Shown here one piece after another: positions 59,606 to 64,000 of a stretch of 64,000 bases of DNA. Position 1 is the first letter of the stretch. The number at the start of each line of letters is the position of its first letter. The stretch is taken from positions 66,189-130,188 of the forward strand of contig DXYB01000001.1 of assembly GCA_019416065.1 (NCBI GenBank). Reading direction: 5' to 3'. A program made the translations under genes and the position numbers. The notes under the pieces were generated by a model. The model was not told where the DNA came from and made no database searches. It worked only from the letters and a program-made list of their open reading frames with translations. This stretch comes from Acidaminococcus sp. Lineage in GTDB: Bacteria; Bacillota; Negativicutes; Acidaminococcales; Acidaminococcaceae.

Positions 59606-60076
59606 TTAATCACCTCTGCGTGCACCACGGCCGCCCCGTTTGGATTCCGTATTTCGTTTCAGATCCAGCAGCCGGTCATCACTATCTTTCAAAAACTTGG
59701 ACAGCTTATCTTCAAAGCTCATAGGCCCCTGCATCCGGGATGCGCTCCCTGGGAAACGCTTGCCGCCTTCGAATTTTCTCGGGGCACTTTCAAAATGTTT
59801 CCGTTCTCCTGTAGGATGGTGTTCCTCGCTGGGAGCCGCAGCTGGCATCAGGGCTTTCAGGCTCAAGCCAATCTTACCCCGATCGTCCACGGAAACCACT
59901 TTGACAGTGACTTTCTGCTTCATCGTGAGAAAGTCATGAACATCTTTGACGAAGACATTGGAAACCTCCGAAATGTGAATCAATCCCACCTGGTTTTCCG
60001 GTAATTGTACAAACGCTCCAAAATTGGTAATGCCAGTTACGATACCCTCTACAATTGCGCCTTTTTCCAAAGCCAT
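59606..60076 (-). CDS. S1 RNA-binding domain protein
   Basis: 156 residues. Residues 1-75 are a single S1 OB-fold (GAIVEGIVTGITNFGAFVQLPENQVGLIHISEVS, KVTVKVVSVDDRGKIGLSLKAL). The rest is basic and low complexity, ending SKRGGRGARRGD. Proteins like YabR/YugI bind ribosomes or RNA in Firmicutes; precise role unknown. A GGAGG site precedes the ATG. Confidence 0.85.
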   Translation of the reverse strand: MALEKGAIVEGIVTGITNFGAFVQLPENQVGLIHISEVSNVFVKDVHDFLTMKQKVTVKVVSVDDRGKIGLSLKALMPAAAPSEEHHPTGERKHFESAPRKFEGGKRFPGSASRMQGPMSFEDKLSKFLKDSDDRLLDLKRNTESKRGGRGARRGD

Positions 60077-60119
60077 AGGTCAAAGAGATCCTCCTTTAAA
60101 AGTTGGTATTACGTTAACC

Positions 60120-60149
60120 ATTATACCGTTGCAAGGGAATTTCCGTCAA
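60120..60149 (-). promoter_or_regulatory. Promoter of the S1 protein gene
   Basis: TTGACG (60144-60149) and TATAAT (60120-60125) with an 18-base spacer. The -35 touches the T run of the copA terminator. Confidence 0.75.
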
Positions 60150-60151
60150 GT

Positions 60152-60189
60152 AAAAAAAGGAAAATCGGGCCTGCCCTTGCAGACCCGAT
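60152..60189 (-). terminator. Intrinsic terminator after copA
   Basis: ATCGGGTCTGC pairs with GCAGGCCCGAT (one T-G) around AAGG, followed by TTTTCCTTTTTTT on the minus strand. Confidence 0.85.
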
Positions 60190-60200
60190 AGAATAGGTTG

Positions 60201-62777
60201 TTATGAAGCTTGCTGGATTCCCTGGTATTCATACCCGGCACCCACAATGGCGCTCTTCAGATCATTTTCCGGAACTTGTTTGCTTTCCACTAGTTCCACG
60301 GTACCGGTATTATGATCCGCTTTAGCGCTGACCACACCATCCAGCCCTTCCAATGCCTTTTTCACCCGACCTTCGCAGTGGGCGCACATCATGCCCTTCA
60401 CATTTAAGATAATCCCGGTGCCAGAAGATGTCTGGGAGTCCTGCTTCGTCATAGCACTGAAGTCCATAGCCGTCACAGCCGCAATGGCTCCATTTTCCCG
60501 TTTCTTGTCGTGCTTGGCATCATGTACATTAAACAGGTTCAGCCGCAGGGCATTCATGCATACCGTAAAACTGGAAATACTCATGGCAGCTGCTCCCAAC
60601 ATGGGATTCATGGTAAAAGGATACAATCCGGCAGCACAAGGAATCAAAAGGATATTATAGAAGAAGGCCCAGAACAGGTTTTCGTGAATATTGGTCACGG
60701 TCCCCCGAGAGAGCCGTACCGCCGCGGATACATCCGTTAGTTTACTGTTCATCAGCACAATATCGGCCGAATCAATCGCTACATCGGCCCCTGCGCCGAT
60801 AGCGATGCCGATATCCGCACGGCTAAGCGCCGGGGCGTCGTTAATTCCATCTCCCACCATGGCAACAGTGCCAGCTTCTTGGAGTTTCCTAATCACCGCT
60901 TCTTTGCCTTCCGGCAACACGCCGGCAATCACCCGGTCTACGCCGGCTTGTTTACCAATTGCCTCTGCCGTCCGCTGGTTATCACCGGTTACCATCACTA
61001 CCGCAATGCCCATATTGCGCAGTTCCTGGATGGCTTGGGCAGAGTCTTCCTTAATCACGTCCGCCACGGCAATCATTCCGGCCAATTTGCCATCTTTGGC
61101 AAAGAGCAGGGGCGTTTTGCCCTGTGAGGCCAGCGCTCCAGCCTTTTCTTTCATGGCGTCATTCACGAGCCCTTGCTCCGCAAGATACGCCAGACTACCG
61201 CCAATACTTTGGCTGGTGCCTTGCTGGATCGCAAGGCCATGACCCGGCAGTGCTTGGAACATATCCACTGTGCCAGGAGTAAGCTTACGGGCAGCAGCTT
61301 CTTCCACCACCGCTTTGGCCAAAGGATGTTCTGATTTTTGTTCCAGGTCATAGGCCAGCTGCAGCAGGTTTTCTTCCGTATAACCGTCCGCTGGAACCAC
61401 GTCCGTCACCTTGGGCTCGCCTTTCGTGATTGTCCCGGTTTTATCCAAGGCCACAATATTAACCTTGCCCACCATTTCCTGGGATTGGCTGGTCTTAAAC
61501 AAGATGCCATTTTTGGCGCTGACACCACTGCCCACCATAATGGCCACAGGAGTCGCTAGCCCCAAGGCACAGGGACAAGCCACGACCAAGACGGCAATAC
61601 CACGGCTTATGGCCTGTGCCGCTGGCAGCCCAGTGAGCAGCCAGCCAATAGCGGTAATGGCTGCAATACCGATGATGGCCGGTACAAAGACCGCGGAGAC
61701 TTTGTCCGCAATCCGGGCAATAGGCGCCTTCGTAGCTGCGGCATCACTGACCAGTTTAATAATCTGGCTGAGAGTGGTATCTTCTCCAACACGGGTGGCC
61801 TGGCATTCCAGATACCCGGATTGATTAATGGTTGCTGTAGATACCTTGTCTCCCGGCTTTTTGTCAACCGGCAGGCTTTCCCCAGTAAGGGCACTTTCAT
61901 TCACGGCAGAATTGCCCTTCACAACCACGCCATCCACCGGAATATTTTCTCCGGGACGTACCGCAAAGAAATCGCCAGCCTTAACTTCGTCAATCGAAAC
62001 CGTAACTTCTTTCCCATCCCGGATAAGGACTGCCGTTTTGGGGGCCATTTTCATCAGGCCCTTTAGGGCATCCGTGGTCCGGCCCTTGCTCATGGCTTCC
62101 AGCATCTTACCCAAGGTAATCAGAGTCGGAATCATGGCCGCTGTTTCAAAATACACATCATGCATATACAGCATGTGGGTTTCCATAAAAGGAACGCCCT
62201 GTGCCGTCATATACGTAATCTCATAAAAGACCCCCAGACTCCACAGGAAAGAAACCCCGGACCCCAAAGCCACCAGCGTATCCATATTGGGAGCTCCGTG
62301 ACGCAAGCTCTTAAATCCACTGGTAAAAAACGCCCGGTTAATGAACATGACCACAATCGCTAGGAGCATTTGTGTCAGCATAAGCCCTAGGTGATTTCCG
62401 TCCAAAAATGCCGGAACAGGCCAATTTAGCATATTATGGCCCATGCTGAAATACATCAGCACCAGCAGCACAACGATGGATAATTTTAATCTCCGTTTTA
62501 GTTTTGGGGTCTCATGGTCTTTTAACGCTTCCTCGTCCGCTGCCAGTTTCTCCGCATAACCGGATTTTGCTTCACTGGCCCCTTTGACTGAGGCACCATA
62601 CCCTGCCTCCTCTACCGCTTTAATAATATCTGCATCACTGGCCGTTCCCTCTACGCCCATGCTATTGGTTAGAAGAGAAACATCCACGCTGCTGACACCG
62701 GGAACCTTGGCCACAGCCTTTTCCACATGCGCCTGGCAGGATGCACAGGTCATGCCGGTTACCATGAATTGTTTCAT
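60201..62777 (-). CDS. copA: Copper-exporting P1B-type ATPase with N- and C-terminal HMA domains
   Basis: About 858 residues. The N-terminal HMA has GMTCASC (Cys11, Cys14). Membrane segments carry the CPC metal site (VVACPCALGLATP). The phosphorylation motif is DKTGTITKGEP, with MVTGDNQRTA and GDGINDAPAL downstream. After the last membrane helices a linker leads to a second HMA with GMMCAHCEGRVKKALEGLDG at the C-terminus. It exports Cu(I) from the cytoplasm. The start at MKQFMVTGMTC has GGGGG upstream. Two operator-like palindromes lie in its promoter region. Confidence 0.94.
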   Translation of the reverse strand: MKQFMVTGMTCASCQAHVEKAVAKVPGVSSVDVSLLTNSMGVEGTASDADIIKAVEEAGYGASVKGASEAKSGYAEKLAADEEALKDHETPKLKRRLKLSIVVLLVLMYFSMGHNMLNWPVPAFLDGNHLGLMLTQMLLAIVVMFINRAFFTSGFKSLRHGAPNMDTLVALGSGVSFLWSLGVFYEITYMTAQGVPFMETHMLYMHDVYFETAAMIPTLITLGKMLEAMSKGRTTDALKGLMKMAPKTAVLIRDGKEVTVSIDEVKAGDFFAVRPGENIPVDGVVVKGNSAVNESALTGESLPVDKKPGDKVSTATINQSGYLECQATRVGEDTTLSQIIKLVSDAAATKAPIARIADKVSAVFVPAIIGIAAITAIGWLLTGLPAAQAISRGIAVLVVACPCALGLATPVAIMVGSGVSAKNGILFKTSQSQEMVGKVNIVALDKTGTITKGEPKVTDVVPADGYTEENLLQLAYDLEQKSEHPLAKAVVEEAAARKLTPGTVDMFQALPGHGLAIQQGTSQSIGGSLAYLAEQGLVNDAMKEKAGALASQGKTPLLFAKDGKLAGMIAVADVIKEDSAQAIQELRNMGIAVVMVTGDNQRTAEAIGKQAGVDRVIAGVLPEGKEAVIRKLQEAGTVAMVGDGINDAPALSRADIGIAIGAGADVAIDSADIVLMNSKLTDVSAAVRLSRGTVTNIHENLFWAFFYNILLIPCAAGLYPFTMNPMLGAAAMSISSFTVCMNALRLNLFNVHDAKHDKKRENGAIAAVTAMDFSAMTKQDSQTSSGTGIILNVKGMMCAHCEGRVKKALEGLDGVVSAKADHNTGTVELVESKQVPENDLKSAIVGAGYEYQGIQQAS

Positions 62778-62796
62778 CGTTACAACCCCCTTATTC

Positions 62797-62862
62797 ATTA
62801 TACCCCATATGGGTATCATTTTCTTATGGTCCTATGATACCCCCCGGAGGGTATTTTGTCAA
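62797..62862 (-). promoter_or_regulatory. copA promoter with two CsoR-like operators
   Basis: TTGACA (62857-62862) and TATCAT (62834-62839) have a 17-base spacer filled by the palindrome ATACCC..GGGTAT (62837-62854). A second palindrome, ATACCCCATATGGGTAT (62800-62816), lies next to a TATAAT (62797-62802). A repressor bound in the spacer is the arrangement expected for copper-sensing CsoR. Confidence 0.7.
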
Positions 62863-62986
62863 GAAAAAATTGTAACTTTTGGTGGTACGGATAAAACTAC
62901 CTCCAACTCAATAAAAATAAAGTTCTGGTGCATGGACCGTTTATGGTATGCTATAAACAAAAAGACAACCGGGAGGGATACCACCT

Positions 62987-63868
62987 ATGAAGATTAGTTT
63001 TATTGGCGTTGGTGTAATGGGCGGCGGAATGTGCCGAAATCTGCTTAAAAAGGGATTGCACGTCCAGGCAATTGCAAGAAACGAGGCACATCTCCGCACG
63101 TTTCAGGAATTAGGAGCCGCCATCAGTACGGAAAATGGAGATGCCGCGGATAGTGATGTGATCTTTCTTTGTCTTCCCGACGGACAAGCAGTACAACAAG
63201 TCCTTCTAGGAGAAAATGGGCTACTAGCCAAACTCAAAAAAGAACAGATCATCGTAGACTGCAGTACCATCGGATACCAGGAAGCCAAAGAGCTGGCACA
63301 CCAGTGTGCAGCCAAAGGAGTAGACTATCTGGATGCCCCCATTTCTGGGCACCAGACAAGAGCCAATGATGGGACACTCACGATAATGGTTGGCGGTAGT
63401 AAAAATGCTTTTGAAAAGGTCAAGTCCCTCCTGGAGGTAGTTGGATCCACGATTTTATACATGGGCGAAAGTGGCAGCGGACAATTGACAAAAATGATTA
63501 ATAACTGTGCCATGAACATCACCATTGCAGGCTTTTGTGAATTATTGCCTTTAGGAGTCAAATTAGGTCTTCCTCCAGAAGAATTGGGAAAAGTACTCAT
63601 GACTGCTTCCAGTGCCAGCTACGCTTCCAAGCAGTTGATTCCTAAAATTCTGGAAGGTGACTTTTCCTATGGGTTTTCTCTGGAACGAGCCTACAAAGAT
63701 ATGGCTCACATCACAGACGTCACCACTCAATACCAGGTCCCACTCCCAACCTTAGTAGGAACCATGCAGACCTATCAATTGGCCCTGCAGCACAGAGATG
63801 GGGCATTATACAAAGGAGCTATGATCCGTTTCTATGAGGACTTGCTCAAGGTAGTCTGCCGGAAATAA
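62987..63868 (+). CDS. Beta-hydroxyacid dehydrogenase, 3-hydroxyisobutyrate/tartronate semialdehyde reductase type
   Basis: 293 residues. The Rossmann start is ISFIGVGVMGGGMCRNLLKKG, the substrate motif is YLDAPISGHQTRANDGTLTIMVGG, and the catalytic lysine is in GSGQLTKMINNCAMN. Members oxidise or reduce 3-hydroxyisobutyrate, tartronate semialdehyde or succinic semialdehyde; the substrate is open. A GGGAGG site precedes the ATG. It diverges from copA. Confidence 0.88.
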   Translation: MKISFIGVGVMGGGMCRNLLKKGLHVQAIARNEAHLRTFQELGAAISTENGDAADSDVIFLCLPDGQAVQQVLLGENGLLAKLKKEQIIVDCSTIGYQEAKELAHQCAAKGVDYLDAPISGHQTRANDGTLTIMVGGSKNAFEKVKSLLEVVGSTILYMGESGSGQLTKMINNCAMNITIAGFCELLPLGVKLGLPPEELGKVLMTASSASYASKQLIPKILEGDFSYGFSLERAYKDMAHITDVTTQYQVPLPTLVGTMQTYQLALQHRDGALYKGAMIRFYEDLLKVVCRK

Positions 63869-63897
63869 GGAAAAGAAAAGTAAAATAGCAAGCAAAA

Positions 63898-63921
63898 GAC
63901 CCCGCACGGTTGTGCGGGGTC
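63898..63921. terminator. Hairpin terminator at the right end
   Basis: A perfect 10-bp GC-rich stem (63898-63907 with 63912-63921) and GGTT loop. The T run (TTTTGC) lies on the minus side, so it best terminates a gene entering from the right; it can also end the dehydrogenase transcript. Confidence 0.7.
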
Positions 63922-63926
63922 AATCT

Positions 63927-64000
63927 CTATACCGGCAGCTTCCTAATGGGCATTATGTGATGGAGCCGGTATGGAACAAGGAAGTCATACTCTATGCTGA
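63927..64000 (-). CDS. Possible C-terminal end of a gene entering from the right (partial)
   Basis: A minus-strand open frame of 23 codons ends with TAG six bases before the hairpin (last residues HHIMPIRKLPV). Its position relative to the terminator is the only support; family unknown and a chance frame is possible. Confidence 0.25.
   Translation of the reverse strand, partial: SIEYDFLVPYRLHHIMPIRKLPV

Overview
This window reads as chromosomal DNA of a diderm member of the Firmicutes, class Negativicutes, most likely near Acidaminococcaceae; the rank is an inference. Gene order is Firmicute-like (alaS-ireB-ruvX-DUF1292-mltG-U32; Orn/Lys/Arg decarboxylase-tmk-holB-ricT-trmN6-rsmI; prmA-rsmE-mtaB-HIT-rpsU-yqeY). 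However, an OmpH/Skp-type periplasmic chaperone implies an outer membrane, and ATP-type PEP carboxykinase, sodium-pump decarboxylase subunits and an acyl-CoA dehydrogenase suggest anaerobic organic-acid or amino-acid fermentation. Almost all genes lie on the minus strand. The exceptions are a short plus-strand block (38.0-41.4 kb) and one gene at the right end.

Layout. 0.2-1.6 kb: a carboxyltransferase of the oxaloacetate decarboxylase alpha type. 1.7-10.7 kb: a long housekeeping run from alaS to efp. 10.7-13.1 kb: a cell-wall amidase with an in-frame UGA near its end, and an M18 aminopeptidase. 13.2-23.2 kb: translation, RNA-modification and DNA-replication genes that join two normally separate Firmicute clusters, plus tRNA-Ser(GCU). 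23.2-30.3 kb: MATE exporter, membrane-anchored methyltransferase, rpsO, nucleosidase, SIMPL protein, a thioredoxin/thioredoxin reductase/Rrf2 redox group, ompH and csoR. 30.3-33.4 kb: ileS behind a T-box. 33.5-37.6 kb: an accessory stretch with a decayed Rpn-type nuclease gene, a gene-free segment with 21-bp tandem repeats, and a TerB_N/TerB_C protein overlapping a DnaQ-type exonuclease.

37.6-41.4 kb: a copper-chaperone-like HMA protein, RluA-type pseudouridine synthase, class II aldolase and sodium-pump decarboxylase beta plus a 40-residue gamma subunit. 41.5-47.4 kb: pckA, acyl-CoA dehydrogenase, thioesterase, 3D-domain wall protein and a large glutamine synthetase. 47.7-52.4 kb: a four-gene putative peptide or muropeptide salvage operon (PepV dipeptidase, Ala-Glu type epimerase, DUF819 permease, SxxK hydrolase) behind a structured leader with its own promoter and terminator. 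52.4-60.1 kb: PAP2, dusB, coaX, birA, ftsH, hpt, tilS and an S1 protein. 60.2-62.9 kb: copper ATPase copA with two operator-like palindromes. 63.0-63.9 kb: a beta-hydroxyacid dehydrogenase.

The most interesting signals are the pepV leader and operon, the TerB/exonuclease pair beside mobile remnants, the UGA-interrupted amidase, the shared copper operators at copA and the HMA gene, the leader ahead of the decarboxylase beta gene, and several places where a promoter is embedded in or abuts the preceding terminator.
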